A DNA stretch of 36,331 bases from CAXMQS01 sp964195995 (GCA_964195995.1 CAXMQS010000032.1:1-36331); one strand, 5' to 3'. Positions 1 to 8,744 are shown, numbered from the stretch's first letter. The notes: generated by a model from the sequence alone, not told the origin. Translations and numbers: made by a program.

Positions 1-782
1 CTGAAGCTGCATTCTTCGACCTCGACAAGACCGTCATCGCCAAATCCTCGGCGCTCGCCTTTGGGAGGCCACTGCGCAAGGCGGGAATGCTGGGCAGGCG
101 GATGATGCTCAAGGCGGGCATCGGGCAGCTCTTCTACTCGCTCTTCGGGGCAGACCACGACCAGATGGAGCGGGTCCGTGAGGCCATGCTCGAATTGACG
201 AAGGGTTGGCAGCGCGACGACATCGAAGATCTGGTCGAAGAGGCGCTCGAGGACGTCGTCTCGCCGTTGGTCTTCGCCGAGGCCCTCTTCTTGATAGATG
301 ACCATCACCGCCAGGGTCGCAGAGTGTTCATCATCTCGGCGAGTCCCGAGGAGATCGTGCGACCGCTGGCCCACTACATCGGGGTCGACGAGGTCGTCGC
401 CACGAGGGCGACGACGGACTCAGAAGGCCGCTACACGGGAGAGCTGTCCTTCTACGCATATGGCGAGGACAAGGCGACCGAGGTCAAGCGACTGGCCGAA
501 CAAGACGGCATCGACCTCAGCGCTTCCTTCGCCTACTCCGACTCGTCCACAGACCTTCCGCTGCTCGAGAGCGTCGGCCATCCAACCGCGGTCAACCCTG
601 ACAAGGAACTGCGCAGGCTCGCCGACGAGCGAGGCTGGCCGATCATCGAGTTCAAGCGCCAGGTGAGCCTGCGCACCCGACTCGCCAAGCCGGTGCCGAT
701 CATCTCCGGAGCGACGCTCACCGCAGCCATCGCCGGGCTCGTCGTGGCGTCCCTATTGCGGTCGCGCAAGCGTTCCCGATAG
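1..782 (+). CDS. HAD-superfamily subfamily IB phosphatase with C-terminal membrane anchor (5' truncated)
   Basis: The reading frame is open from the window edge (first full codon at 3), so the true start lies outside. The first visible residues contain the HAD motif I FDLDKT, with both aspartates needed for phosphoryl transfer. Motif II is the serine in FIISASPEE, motif III the lysine in GEDKATE, and motif IV the acidic pair in YSDSSTDLPLL. This layout is that of the SerB-like IB subfamily (phosphoserine phosphatase and related lipid or small-molecule phosphatases). The last 30 or so residues form a hydrophobic helix ending in RSRKRSR, suggesting a C-terminal membrane anchor with the enzyme in the cytoplasm. 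The substrate cannot be named; membrane attachment favours a lipid phosphate over phosphoserine, but this is inference. It converges on the MFS gene. Confidence 0.88.
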   Translation, partial: EAAFFDLDKTVIAKSSALAFGRPLRKAGMLGRRMMLKAGIGQLFYSLFGADHDQMERVREAMLELTKGWQRDDIEDLVEEALEDVVSPLVFAEALFLIDDHHRQGRRVFIISASPEEIVRPLAHYIGVDEVVATRATTDSEGRYTGELSFYAYGEDKATEVKRLAEQDGIDLSASFAYSDSSTDLPLLESVGHPTAVNPDKELRRLADERGWPIIEFKRQVSLRTRLAKPVPIISGATLTAAIAGLVVASLLRSRKRSR

Positions 783-791
783 GAGCATGCC

Positions 792-830
792 GAGCAATTC
801 ACTTGCGAGTCGGCGACCGGTCGCTTGCTC
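792..830. terminator. nested inverted repeat between convergent genes
   Basis: The gap between the HAD gene and the convergent MFS gene holds GAGCAA (792-797) matched by TTGCTC (825-830), enclosing the perfect 12-bp palindrome GCGACCGGTCGC (813-824). No T-run follows, as is common in actinobacterial terminators. It probably acts in both directions, but the fold is only moderately strong. Confidence 0.35.
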
Positions 831-860
831 CCCGATCAAAGCGCCGGCTCGTGGCGCGGG

Positions 861-2339
861 TCATTGATCAGGATGCTTCCCGTCGTCGTAGGGCGGCGGG
901 GCGCCCGGGATGCCTGCCTCGAACATGGCCTCATCCCCGAGCCCCTGCTTGGAAGCGATGCCCTCGGCGCGAGCAGCCTCGATCTTCTCAGTTGTCAGCC
1001 GGGGCGCGGCATATGCCAACAACAGGACGTAGGCGCCGGCGACGACGAAGTACGGCAAGCGCAGGGCCATCGAGCGGCTAATGAAGGCCTCGCCGCCTGT
1101 AACGATGAGGCCTCCGATGAGCGAGCCGATGGGCATCATCCCCCAGCCGAAGAAGCGGTAGACGCTGTTGACCCTTCCCAGGAGATCGTCTGGGATGATC
1201 GTCTGACGAAGTGACACGGTGATGACGTTCCACAGGATCGCCGAGACCATGAAGAACATGAAGACGATGTAGACAACCCACCACCTGGTAGCCACGCCGA
1301 TCACGGCAGAGGTCACGATTCCTGCCAGCATCGTGACGTACAGAGAGGTGCCGGTACCGAGGGCTTTGGCGATGCGAGATGCGGCGACGCTGCCGACGAC
1401 GCCGCCAACGGCTCCGGCAGTCATGAGGAGGGCGAAGATCACGGCACCTGTGCTCTCGAAGCCGAGGCTCTCTCCAACGGACCCGATGACGCCGGTGAAT
1501 AGCCCCGTCTCGAGGTCGAGGTTCTCTTGCACGAAGAACACGAACGTGGCGAAGGTCACCATGCCAAGCCCGTTCAGTAGGCCGAGCACGATGGCGAGCG
1601 GTCGCAGCACCGGATGGCCCCACAGCCACATGAACCCTTCTTTGATCTCCGCCCGCCACGAAACCTTGCCGGAGGGTGCCTCGCCCTGGCTGCGTTTTGC
1701 CTTGAACTCGCCGGGTATCAGGAACACAAGGCCGGCGGCGAGGGCGAAGGAGCCGGCGTCGACGAAGAACGGGAAGGCGAAAGCGACCGCGAGCAGCACG
1801 CTGCCGACGGGAGGGCCGACGAAGCTGTTCATGACCATCTCGGCGCCCCACAGGTTGCCGTTGGCCTTCTCGAGATGGTCGGTCTCGACGATGGCGGGCA
1901 GGATCGTTTGGGCGGCGTTGTCTCGCAATACCTCGGCGAAGCCCATGAGGAACGCCGCGGCCAGGAGTATGCCGTACACCAGCCAATTGGTCGAGATGTC
2001 GATCTCGCCGATGAGATCTTCGGGGGCAGGCAGCGACGACTGCTGCGAGAGGATGGCGAGTGCCAGGATTGCGGTGAAGATCGCCCGCAGGACGTCCATG
2101 GAAACGATGAGCTGGCGCCGGTCGACCCTATCGGTGATGACTCCAGCCGGGAGGGTGAAGATGAGCCACGGCAACCGCTGCACGACGGCGACCAGGGCGA
2201 TGAGCAACGCATTGCGAGTGACTGCGGAAGCCAGCCAGGGATAGGCGATCGCGCCCACGCCGTCGCCGAGATTGGAGATGACGCTGGAACTCCACAGCCG
2301 CCAGTAGCGCGGCCCCAGCTTGATCTTCTCCGCCATCAC
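861..2339 (-). CDS. MFS transporter, EntS/MFS_3-like
   Basis: This is a 492-residue, 12-helix-type major facilitator. The N-terminus (LGPRYWRLWSSSVISNLGDG) and the loop 2-3 signature DRVDRRQ match the MFS_3 branch, which includes enterobactin exporter EntS and macrolide efflux-like proteins. The long hydrophobic stretches are separated by a charged central loop (roughly residues 205-235), and the C-terminal cytoplasmic tail is acidic and proline-rich. It is presumably a proton-coupled efflux pump; the substrate is unknown. The GTG start overlaps the TGA of the upstream phosphodiesterase gene (GTGA), and an ATG follows directly as an alternative start. Translational coupling to the hut-side operon is likely, but a role in histidine metabolism is not evident. 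Confidence 0.88.
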   Translation of the reverse strand: MMAEKIKLGPRYWRLWSSSVISNLGDGVGAIAYPWLASAVTRNALLIALVAVVQRLPWLIFTLPAGVITDRVDRRQLIVSMDVLRAIFTAILALAILSQQSSLPAPEDLIGEIDISTNWLVYGILLAAAFLMGFAEVLRDNAAQTILPAIVETDHLEKANGNLWGAEMVMNSFVGPPVGSVLLAVAFAFPFFVDAGSFALAAGLVFLIPGEFKAKRSQGEAPSGKVSWRAEIKEGFMWLWGHPVLRPLAIVLGLLNGLGMVTFATFVFFVQENLDLETGLFTGVIGSVGESLGFESTGAVIFALLMTAGAVGGVVGSVAASRIAKALGTGTSLYVTMLAGIVTSAVIGVATRWWVVYIVFMFFMVSAILWNVITVSLRQTIIPDDLLGRVNSVYRFFGWGMMPIGSLIGGLIVTGGEAFISRSMALRLPYFVVAGAYVLLLAYAAPRLTTEKIEAARAEGIASKQGLGDEAMFEAGIPGAPPPYDDGKHPDQ

Positions 2340-3118
2340 TCTCCCCGCCGCGAGACCACCTCGACAAGGATGTCGGGTCGGTCGGTCATGATGCCGTCGA
2401 CACCCAAGTCGAGGAGCCTATTCATCGTGGGGGCGTCGTTGACCGTCCACACATGGACCGCGACCTCTGCTCGATGGGCGGCTTCTATCAGCCTGGTGTC
2501 GACGACACCAACCGCGCGGGCCCTCTCGGGCACTTGCAGCGCGTCGGCGGCGATCGAAGCCGTCTTGCCGAACCGAGCTGCCGCCTTCACCATTGCCACC
2601 TGGCGCGGCCCGGCCGAGGTCGCCACCCTGTCGCCCGTTGCCTTCCTGAATCGAGAGAGACGATGGTCGAAGAACGACGATGCCATCACCCGATCCTCGG
2701 CTCCGTGTTTCGTCACGACGTCGGCGAGAGCCTCGACGGCAGCCGCATGCTTCATGTCGACGTTCCACTTGGCGTCGGGAAACGCAGTCAGCATGTCGTC
2801 GAATCGAGGGACGCCCAGGCCAGTGCCACGCTGCGGGAAGCCATCTTCGGGGCGGAATCCGTACGCGGCATCGAGAAGCTGCAGGTCGCGCCACAACCAT
2901 TCCGTCACCTTGCCCGTCCCATTGGTGAGACGGTCGAGGTGGTGATCGTGGAAAGTGACGAGCACTCCGTCTGCGGTGAGGTGGACGTCGGTCTCCATGT
3001 AGCGAATGCCAAGGGCGTAGGCGCCCTGGAACGCCGTCGCGGTGTTCTCCGGCCACAGCGCAGCACCACCGCGATGAGCGAAGCGGATCGGATGCTCTCC
3101 CCCTAGATAAGGCCTCAC
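2336..3118 (-). CDS. Glycerophosphodiester phosphodiesterase (GDPD family)
   Basis: It would hydrolyse glycerophosphodiesters to glycerol-3-phosphate and an alcohol. With the start used here (260 residues) the GDPD signatures are in order: HRGG at about 15 with catalytic His and Arg, PENT at about 23-26 with the metal-binding Glu, ETDVHLTADG at about 42-51 (metal Glu and Asp), and FHDHHLDR with the second catalytic His at about 57. The C-terminal DGIMTDRPD is also typical. I chose GTG at 3118 because it overlaps the hutI stop as GTGA, the coupling used by its neighbours; a GTG at 3148 would add ten residues inside hutI. No signal peptide is seen, so it should be cytoplasmic. Its place in the hut operon looks like co-transcription rather than shared function. 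Confidence 0.9.
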   Translation of the reverse strand: MRPYLGGEHPIRFAHRGGAALWPENTATAFQGAYALGIRYMETDVHLTADGVLVTFHDHHLDRLTNGTGKVTEWLWRDLQLLDAAYGFRPEDGFPQRGTGLGVPRFDDMLTAFPDAKWNVDMKHAAAVEALADVVTKHGAEDRVMASSFFDHRLSRFRKATGDRVATSAGPRQVAMVKAAARFGKTASIAADALQVPERARAVGVVDTRLIEAAHRAEVAVHVWTVNDAPTMNRLLDLGVDGIMTDRPDILVEVVSRRGE

Positions 3119-4305
3119 AGGACGACGCCAGCCTTCAAGACTCGCCACGGCTCGACAGACCCCGGCCGGTAGGAGAGGTCGACGTGCGACGGTGCATCCA
3201 GCACAACGAGGTCGGCGACGGCACCCGCAGAGACGTGGCCGCGATCGTCTAGGCCGAGCGCCGTGGCTCCGCCACGAGTTGCTGCCCAGGTCGCCTGCGC
3301 GGGGCTGAGACCCATCTCGTGGACCGCCAGCGCGACGATGAGCGGCATCGACTCAACATTCGAAGTTCCGGGGTTGCAGTCGGTGGCAACGGCCAGGGTT
3401 ACCCCGGCCTCGGCCAGCAGGCGAGCCGGGGCCGGCGCCTGTCCCAGCGATGCGCCGGGGAGCAGAACGCCGACCGTCCCTGCTGCGGCAAGCGCGGCGG
3501 CGTCAGCGGCGGTGGCGTTGTCGAGGTGATCGGCTGATGCCGCCCCCAACTCGGCTGCGAGCTGCGTCGCTCCGGTGTGGGCGAGCTGCTCGGCATGCAG
3601 GCGCAGTTCGAGGCCGGCATGGCGCGCAGCCATCAGGATGGTTCGGGCCTCATCCACCGAGAACGCTCCCTCGTCGCAGAAGACGTCGCACGACTGAGCC
3701 AGCGGGGCGCAGGCAGGCAACATCTCATCGACGATTAGTCGCACGTAGTCCTCCGAAGTCGTCGCGGTTGGAACGACGTGAGCGCCGAGGAACGTTGTGA
3801 CAACATCGAGGGGTGTGGCACTTCCGATCCCGGCCGCCACCTCGAGCATCCTGACCTCAGCCTGCGTCTCGAGGCCGTAGCCAGACTTGATCTCGACCGT
3901 CGTGGTGCCGTGACCGAGCATTCGTAGAGCGCGGTCCGTCGACAATCGGGATAGTTCAAGAGTTGGTGCGGCCGCGGTAGCAGCGACCGTGGAGTGGATG
4001 CCTCCTCCGGCCGCCAGGATGTCCTCGTATGACTCGCCGCCGAGGCGCCTGGCGAACTCGTCGGCTCGATCGCCGGCGAACACCAGATGAGTGTGGCAGT
4101 CGACGAAGCCCGGAATCACCGCCCTGCCCTCGCAATCGAGCGTGTCCGAATCGCGCAGATCGTCCGGGAGATCGGAGGCCTGTCCGAACCAGACAATGGT
4201 GCCTTCATCGACGGCGAGCGCGGCATCGTTGATCGACCCGACAAGGTCTGGGGACCCCGTCGCGTTCGTGACGAGCTCGCCAATACCCGTGAGGAGCAGG
4301 CTCAC
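3115..4305 (-). CDS. hutI: Imidazolonepropionase
   Basis: It catalyses step three of histidine degradation, hydrolysing 4-imidazolone-5-propionate to N-formimino-L-glutamate. The 396-residue protein is of normal family length. The amidohydrolase metal motif is GFVDCHTHLVFAGDR, with His71 and His73, and the HutI-typical ARRLGGESYEDI and AAGGGIHSTV follow. Further metal or substrate residues lie in LRLHAEQLAHTG, ADHLDN and the late VATDCNPGTSN. The start is a GTG that overlaps the FtcD stop codon by 4 bp. The full set hutH, hutU, hutI and ftcD is in this window, so the assignment rests on both sequence and context. Confidence 0.96.
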   Translation of the reverse strand: MSLLLTGIGELVTNATGSPDLVGSINDAALAVDEGTIVWFGQASDLPDDLRDSDTLDCEGRAVIPGFVDCHTHLVFAGDRADEFARRLGGESYEDILAAGGGIHSTVAATAAAPTLELSRLSTDRALRMLGHGTTTVEIKSGYGLETQAEVRMLEVAAGIGSATPLDVVTTFLGAHVVPTATTSEDYVRLIVDEMLPACAPLAQSCDVFCDEGAFSVDEARTILMAARHAGLELRLHAEQLAHTGATQLAAELGAASADHLDNATAADAAALAAAGTVGVLLPGASLGQAPAPARLLAEAGVTLAVATDCNPGTSNVESMPLIVALAVHEMGLSPAQATWAATRGGATALGLDDRGHVSAGAVADLVVLDAPSHVDLSYRPGSVEPWRVLKAGVVL

Positions 4306-5927
4306 GCCTCGAGCGCGTCCTCGACCATTGCCGCCACCTTGGCGGCGAGAGAGCCGGCCGTGTCTGTGAGCTTGGCAACGCCGCCGGCCAGGTCCATCCG
4401 AACGGAATCATCGGAGATCGAGGGCAGGTTGATGCGAACGTTGTAGGCGGCACCTTCGGCCGCAGCGTGAGCACACAGCGCACCCACGCCGGCATCTGTC
4501 ACAGAGCTTGGATTGCCGTACTCGGCAGCCCGAGCGCACAGCTCTAGGGCGCCTACGGAGTGCTCGAGCACTTCGAGCGGAACCCGAGTGGCGCCCTGGT
4601 TGGCTGCTTCGAGAGCGGCGTCGCGAGCAGCTCGGTCTGCCTTTGTCTTGCGGGGCAAACGTCTGGCAGCGATCACTTCGTTGTAAGCCTCGGCGTCGCG
4701 GTCGGCTGCGAGCAGGAACCAGTCCTTGAGGTCCTGGGCTTCTCTACCCAACTGCTCCATTTGCGGGTCTCTGCTATTGGACCAGGTGAGGGCTGCCACC
4801 ATCGCCGCCAGCGCAGCGGCCAACGAACCGCACAGAGCGGCAACGCTGCCTCCACCCGGTGCGAAGGAGTCCGTAGACAGTTCATCGACGTAGGACTGCA
4901 GGCCTGGGTCGCTCGACCGTCCCACCCGATATTCGATGACCTTGTCTTCGAACGGCGCCAGCTCGGCGAGACCCAGAGAGAGGACAGCAGTGTGAATGCG
5001 CTCGGCTTCGGGCACCCCGGCCGTCCTCCCCTGCTTCGCCAGGTAGTGGTCGCCCGCAGCCAGCAGGGCATCGCGCGGGACCAAGCCAACTAGCTCGCTC
5101 CCGGTGACCCTGACCCCGAGGTCGGAGGCGGCGTCCACACAGGCGTCGAAGACTTGGTGCAGCGAGGCATCGTCGTGGTCGGTGAGGTTGAGAGAGACCT
5201 GTGCCCTGCCGTACTCCGCGATGTACCACCCGACGCCCTTGACCGAGGCGAACCGACCCGGCTGCCGCAGGGCCTTGCCGTCGTCGCCACGGACGATGGC
5301 GCCATCGCCGTCTCTCTTGGCGACGCCGCTTCCCCGTACGACGCCGGCGATGGCGTCCGCCAGCTTGCGATCGGTCGTGTTGAGGTTGATGTTGTAGGCG
5401 ATGAGGAACTTGCGGGCGCCGATGGCGGTGGCGCCACTGCGCTCGTTGCAGTCGGGCCCGAAGTCAGGAGAGTCGTTGCGTGCCGCCAGCCCCTCGTACT
5501 CGCCGCGACGGACATCGCTTAGCGACGCTCTCTCTGGAGCTGTCGCTGCAGCCTCGTACAGATAGACGGGGATGCCTTGGTCGCCGACCCTGCGGCCGAG
5601 GCGCCCGGCAGCGGCGACGCAGTCGTCCATCGTCGCTCCCTGCACCGGAACGAACGGGCAGACGTCGGTAGCGCCCATCCGCGGGTGCTCGCCGCTGTGA
5701 GTGCGCATATCGATCAGCTCGCCGGCCGTAACGATGGCAGCGAAGGCCGCCTCTTCAACAGCCGCAACGGGACCGACGAACGTCATCACGGTGCGATTGG
5801 TGTCTGCCCCCGGGTCAACATCGAGGAGGTGCACTCCCTCGGTGGAGGCGATCGACGAGGCGATGGCGTCGATGACCCCTTGATCTCTGCCCTCGCTGAA
5901 GTTGGGGACGCACTCGATGAGCTGCAT
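4302..5927 (-). CDS. ftcD: Bifunctional glutamate formimidoyltransferase / formimidoyltetrahydrofolate cyclodeaminase
   Basis: The 541-residue fusion transfers the formimino group of formiminoglutamate to tetrahydrofolate and then releases ammonia to give 5,10-methenyl-THF. The N-terminal transferase domain (about 1-325) opens with IECVPNFSEG and carries the catalytic histidine at 81 in SGEHPRMGATDVCPF, equivalent to the general-base His of animal FTCD. The helical cyclodeaminase domain (about 345-541) starts with DSFAPGGGSVAAL, whose glycine loop (358-360) binds folate. The order and length match animal FTCD and bacterial fusions. It starts 17 bp after the TfoX-like gene stop. No Shine-Dalgarno is evident, and a TAATCT 6 nt before the ATG might be an internal -10 box. 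Its product makes this an energy-saving formimino-to-C1 route rather than the formylglutamate route. Confidence 0.95.
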   Translation of the reverse strand: MQLIECVPNFSEGRDQGVIDAIASSIASTEGVHLLDVDPGADTNRTVMTFVGPVAAVEEAAFAAIVTAGELIDMRTHSGEHPRMGATDVCPFVPVQGATMDDCVAAAGRLGRRVGDQGIPVYLYEAAATAPERASLSDVRRGEYEGLAARNDSPDFGPDCNERSGATAIGARKFLIAYNINLNTTDRKLADAIAGVVRGSGVAKRDGDGAIVRGDDGKALRQPGRFASVKGVGWYIAEYGRAQVSLNLTDHDDASLHQVFDACVDAASDLGVRVTGSELVGLVPRDALLAAGDHYLAKQGRTAGVPEAERIHTAVLSLGLAELAPFEDKVIEYRVGRSSDPGLQSYVDELSTDSFAPGGGSVAALCGSLAAALAAMVAALTWSNSRDPQMEQLGREAQDLKDWFLLAADRDAEAYNEVIAARRLPRKTKADRAARDAALEAANQGATRVPLEVLEHSVGALELCARAAEYGNPSSVTDAGVGALCAHAAAEGAAYNVRINLPSISDDSVRMDLAGGVAKLTDTAGSLAAKVAAMVEDALEA

Positions 5928-5944
5928 ATGACGAGATTACGGCG

Positions 5945-6184
5945 TTAGCCCACCGCTGTCAGCAACTCCTCCTTCACGCCGGTAGGCAGGTCATCCCACG
6001 GAAGGTCGAGCAAGGCTCCCTCGAGCGCGTACAAGAGGTTGAGAGAGGTTTCGGTTGGGAACCACTCCTTGACCCTGCGATAAGTAGTGACAGAGCCCAT
6101 CTCCTCGAGGTCGGTGACGTCCTTGATGCCGACGGCCGCCAGACGAGCTGCCGATACCGGGCCGATGTTCCTCAGCTGCTCCAT
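5945..6184 (-). CDS. Stand-alone TfoX C-terminal-domain protein
   Basis: This 79-residue protein consists almost entirely of a helix-hairpin-helix-like fold: the opening LRNIGPVSAARLAAVGI and following VTDLEEMGSVTTYRRVKE match the TfoX C-terminal domain (known from competence regulator TfoX/Sxy). The N-terminal TfoX domain is missing. Its ATG lies inside the end of hutU (13-bp overlap) and it is followed by ftcD after 17 bp, so it is translationally embedded in the hut operon. Such orphan domains are widespread and their function is not known; DNA or protein binding is possible. I see no sequence reason to call it a hut regulator beyond position. Confidence 0.85.
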   Translation of the reverse strand: MEQLRNIGPVSAARLAAVGIKDVTDLEEMGSVTTYRRVKEWFPTETSLNLLYALEGALLDLPWDDLPTGVKEELLTAVG

Positions 6185-7836
6185 TTATCCATCGGGATGA
6201 CAACGCCTCGCTCCGCGGCAACCTGGCGCGCCCTCGGGTAGCCGGCGTCGGCGTGTCGCATGACGCCCGTTCCCGGATCATTGGTGAGGACGCGCCGAAC
6301 CCGATCGGCGCCGTCCTTGGTGCCGTCGGCGACTACCTGGGCCCCGGAATGGATCGACTTGCCCATGCCAACTCCGCCGCCGTGATGCACCGCCACCCAT
6401 GCCGCCCCCGAAGCTGTGTTGAGAAGGGCATTGAGGATGGGCCAGTCGGCTACGGCATCTGACCCGTCGAGCATGGACTCGGTCTCGCGATAGGGAGACG
6501 CCACCGAACCCGAGTCGAGATGATCCCTGCCGATGACGATCGGTGCCGAGACGTCGCCTCTGCGAACCAACTCGTTGAACGCTTCTCCGGCCTTGTCGCG
6601 CTCGCCGTATCCGAGCCAGCAGATCCGCGCCGGCAGGCCCTGGAACTGCACCTTCTCCTTCGCCAAGCCGAGCCAACGGTGCAGCGCCTCGTCGTCCGGA
6701 AACAGCTCGGCGATGGCCCGGTCCGTAGCGGCGATGTCGGCCGGGTCGCCGGACAGCGCAACCCAGCGGAAAGGCCCCTTGCCCTCGCAGAAGAGATCGC
6801 GGATGTAGGCGGGGACGAATCCCGGATAGGCGAAGGCATCCGCGTAGCCACCTTCCTTGGCCTCACCACGCAGGTTGTTGCCGTAGTCGAAGACCTCGGC
6901 ACCCGCTCGCAGGAATCCGACCATCGCCTCGCACTGCGTCGCCATCGACTCACGCGACTCCTTGATGTAGCCGCTCGGGTCGTCGCGACGCAGCTCGGCC
7001 GCCTCAGCAAGGGAGTGGCCGCGCGGCAGGTAGCCGTTCAGCGGATCATGCGCCGACGTCTGGTCGGTCACGATGTCGATATCCGCCGACCTCTCCAAGA
7101 GCTCGGGAAAGACGTCGGCGGCATTGCCGACAACACCGATGGACACAGCCTCACCCGCTGCCTTTGCCTGCTGCGCCCGCTCGATGGCGGCGTCGAGGGT
7201 CTCGGCCTTCTCGTCTAGATAGCCGGTGTCGAGACGACGTTGCAGACGAGCCGGGTCGACCTCCACGCACAATGCGACTCCGCCGTTCATGGTGATCGCG
7301 AGGGGCTGGGCGCCGCCCATGCCACCGAGGCCGCCCGTCAAGGTGATGGTTCCGCGCAGCGTCCCGCCGAACCGTTTGTCGGCGATGGCTGCGAATGTTT
7401 GGAACGTGCCCTGGAGGATGCCCTGGGTGCCTATGTAGATCCAGGAACCGGCAGTCATCTGCCCATACATCATGAGGCCGGCTGCTTCTAGCTCCCACAT
7501 GTTCGCCCAATCGGCCCAATCGGGAACGAGCAGGCTGTTGGCGATGAGAACCCGGGGGGCCATCGGATGGGTATCGAAGACGCCGACCGGCTTTCCCGAT
7601 TGCACCAGAAGCGTTTCGTCCGCTTCGATGTCGCGCAAGGCGCCGACTATGGCATCGAAGGCTTCCCAACTGCGGGCAGCCCGCCCGGTGCCGCCGTACA
7701 CGACGAGCTCGTCGGGATTCTCCGCGACCTCAGGGTCGAGATTGTTCATGAGACAGCGCAGCGCGGCTTCCTGAAGCCATCCTTTGGTGGTGAGGTCGCT
7801 GCCTCTTGGCGATCTGACGGGCCTGGCACCACTCAT
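6172..7836 (-). CDS. hutU: Urocanate hydratase
   Basis: It adds water to urocanate to give imidazolone propionate, using tightly bound NAD+ as an electrophile. The protein is 554 residues, normal for the family. The NAD-binding glycine motif GGLGGMGGAQPLA lies at 168-180, and the catalytic cysteine region LPARICWLGYGER has Cys406, equivalent to Cys410 of the Pseudomonas enzyme. The conserved YRETESMLDGSDAVADWPIL and GGGVGMGKSIHSG are also present. The ATG at 7836 is the first good start. It is the promoter-proximal gene of the minus-strand hut block; the 250-bp region upstream, shared with the divergent DUF4389 gene, should hold the promoter. Confidence 0.97.
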   Translation of the reverse strand: MSGARPVRSPRGSDLTTKGWLQEAALRCLMNNLDPEVAENPDELVVYGGTGRAARSWEAFDAIVGALRDIEADETLLVQSGKPVGVFDTHPMAPRVLIANSLLVPDWADWANMWELEAAGLMMYGQMTAGSWIYIGTQGILQGTFQTFAAIADKRFGGTLRGTITLTGGLGGMGGAQPLAITMNGGVALCVEVDPARLQRRLDTGYLDEKAETLDAAIERAQQAKAAGEAVSIGVVGNAADVFPELLERSADIDIVTDQTSAHDPLNGYLPRGHSLAEAAELRRDDPSGYIKESRESMATQCEAMVGFLRAGAEVFDYGNNLRGEAKEGGYADAFAYPGFVPAYIRDLFCEGKGPFRWVALSGDPADIAATDRAIAELFPDDEALHRWLGLAKEKVQFQGLPARICWLGYGERDKAGEAFNELVRRGDVSAPIVIGRDHLDSGSVASPYRETESMLDGSDAVADWPILNALLNTASGAAWVAVHHGGGVGMGKSIHSGAQVVADGTKDGADRVRRVLTNDPGTGVMRHADAGYPRARQVAAERGVVIPMDKWSS

Positions 7837-8086
7837 GCGCCGAGGCTAATCATCGAGCGACCGCGCCGCTCAGTTGATCACCGGCCAATTGATCCACGGC
7901 GCGGGTGGTTCGCGGCCAACCGCACCGGCGCCACGCCGCGTCGCCAACCGCAGTCCCGAGGAGCCGCCAGTCCGCACCTATTGGCCATCCTCGACTCCGA
8001 GTCCATCTGCGAGAACCGGGGCTAATGACCCTACGACCGCTAGGCGACGCTGGCTAGCGTCGCCAGTAGCGAATTACGGGAGGGCT
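7837..8086. promoter_or_regulatory. Divergent intergenic region between hutU and the DUF4389 gene
   Basis: This 250-bp stretch is open in one forward frame, but the translation is low-complexity and looks like nothing known, so I read it as non-coding. Near hutU it holds two direct TTGATC copies (in cagTTGATCacc and aaTTGATCcac, about 7874-7895) that could be an operator half-site pair. At the other end, 8043-8064 forms a perfect 9-bp hairpin: GGCGACGCT, loop GGCT, AGCGTCGCC. No hut regulator gene (HutC or similar) is present in the window. Confidence 0.4.
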
Positions 8087-8686
8087 ATGTATCCGATCAA
8101 CGTCACCACAGGGGAACCGGGAGCAAGAAGCAAGGGGCTCGGCTGGGCCGGGGCGATCTTCATGGTGGCCAAAATGCTGCTGGCGCTGCCCCACCTCATC
8201 ATCGTCGGCATCCTCGGCCGGCTGGCCGCCATCGTTGCCTACATCGGCTTCTTCTTCGTCGCCTTCACGGGGGAACTCCCCCCTGGGCTTCGCGACATGC
8301 TGGTGGCGATCATGCGCTGGGAGGTACGAACCTACGCCTGGGTCGCAGCCCTCACCGACGAATACCCACCCTTCGAGTGGGAGGAGACCGACTACGTCGC
8401 CAAACTCTCCGTCGAGGATCCGTCACAACGGAGCAAAGGATGGGCGGTAGCCGGAATCTTCCTGGTGAAGTTCCTTGTGCTGATTCCCCAATTGATCGTC
8501 TTGGTCTTCGTGGTCGTTGGCGCGTTCTTCGCCATGTGGTTCAACTTCTTCAAAATCGCCTTCACCGGTGAGAGCTCAGCGGAGGTTCACGACTTCTTGA
8601 CAGGAACTATGCAGTGGGGAAGCCGAGTCGAAGCCTGGGCCTACGGGCTGACCGACGAGTACCCGCCGTTCCGCCTCGACCCCTAG
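8087..8686 (+). CDS. Duplicated DUF4389-type membrane protein
   Basis: The 199-residue protein is two copies of one module: residues 14-98 and 115-199 both begin RSKG, run through hydrophobic helices, contain the FTGE motif and end in LTDEYPPF. Each half looks like a DUF4389 domain with roughly two membrane segments. The function of this family is unknown. The start is ATG 8087, chosen because GGGAGG sits a few bases upstream (8078-8083); the frame extends further upstream, but the added sequence has no conserved character. A perfect 9-bp hairpin lies 22 bp before the start. It is transcribed away from hutU and converges on the MT0933-like gene. Confidence 0.85.
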   Translation: MYPINVTTGEPGARSKGLGWAGAIFMVAKMLLALPHLIIVGILGRLAAIVAYIGFFFVAFTGELPPGLRDMLVAIMRWEVRTYAWVAALTDEYPPFEWEETDYVAKLSVEDPSQRSKGWAVAGIFLVKFLVLIPQLIVLVFVVVGAFFAMWFNFFKIAFTGESSAEVHDFLTGTMQWGSRVEAWAYGLTDEYPPFRLDP

Positions 8687-8723
8687 CTGGCGGTCGGCGA
8701 GTGAACCACTCGGCACGCGACAA

Positions 8724-8744
8724 GGCCCGCCGCGAGGACGGGCC
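8724..8744. terminator. Hairpin between convergent genes
   Basis: GGCCCG (8724-8729) pairs with CGGGCC (8739-8744) over a 9-nt loop, in the 78-bp gap between two convergent stop codons. It has no T-run. A bidirectional terminator is the simplest reading. Confidence 0.45.

Noticed and set aside
1333..2244. 303-codon forward frame opposite the MFS gene
   Set aside because: It is a high-GC antisense frame with no recognisable domain.
1614..2945. 443-codon forward frame across the MFS and phosphodiesterase genes
   Set aside because: It is an antisense shadow; both minus-strand genes have full family motifs, and the forward product is low-complexity.
7874..8086. Upstream extension of the DUF4389 frame
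   Set aside because: The translation is Pro/Ser/Arg-rich without conservation, and a good ribosome site supports the ATG at 8087.
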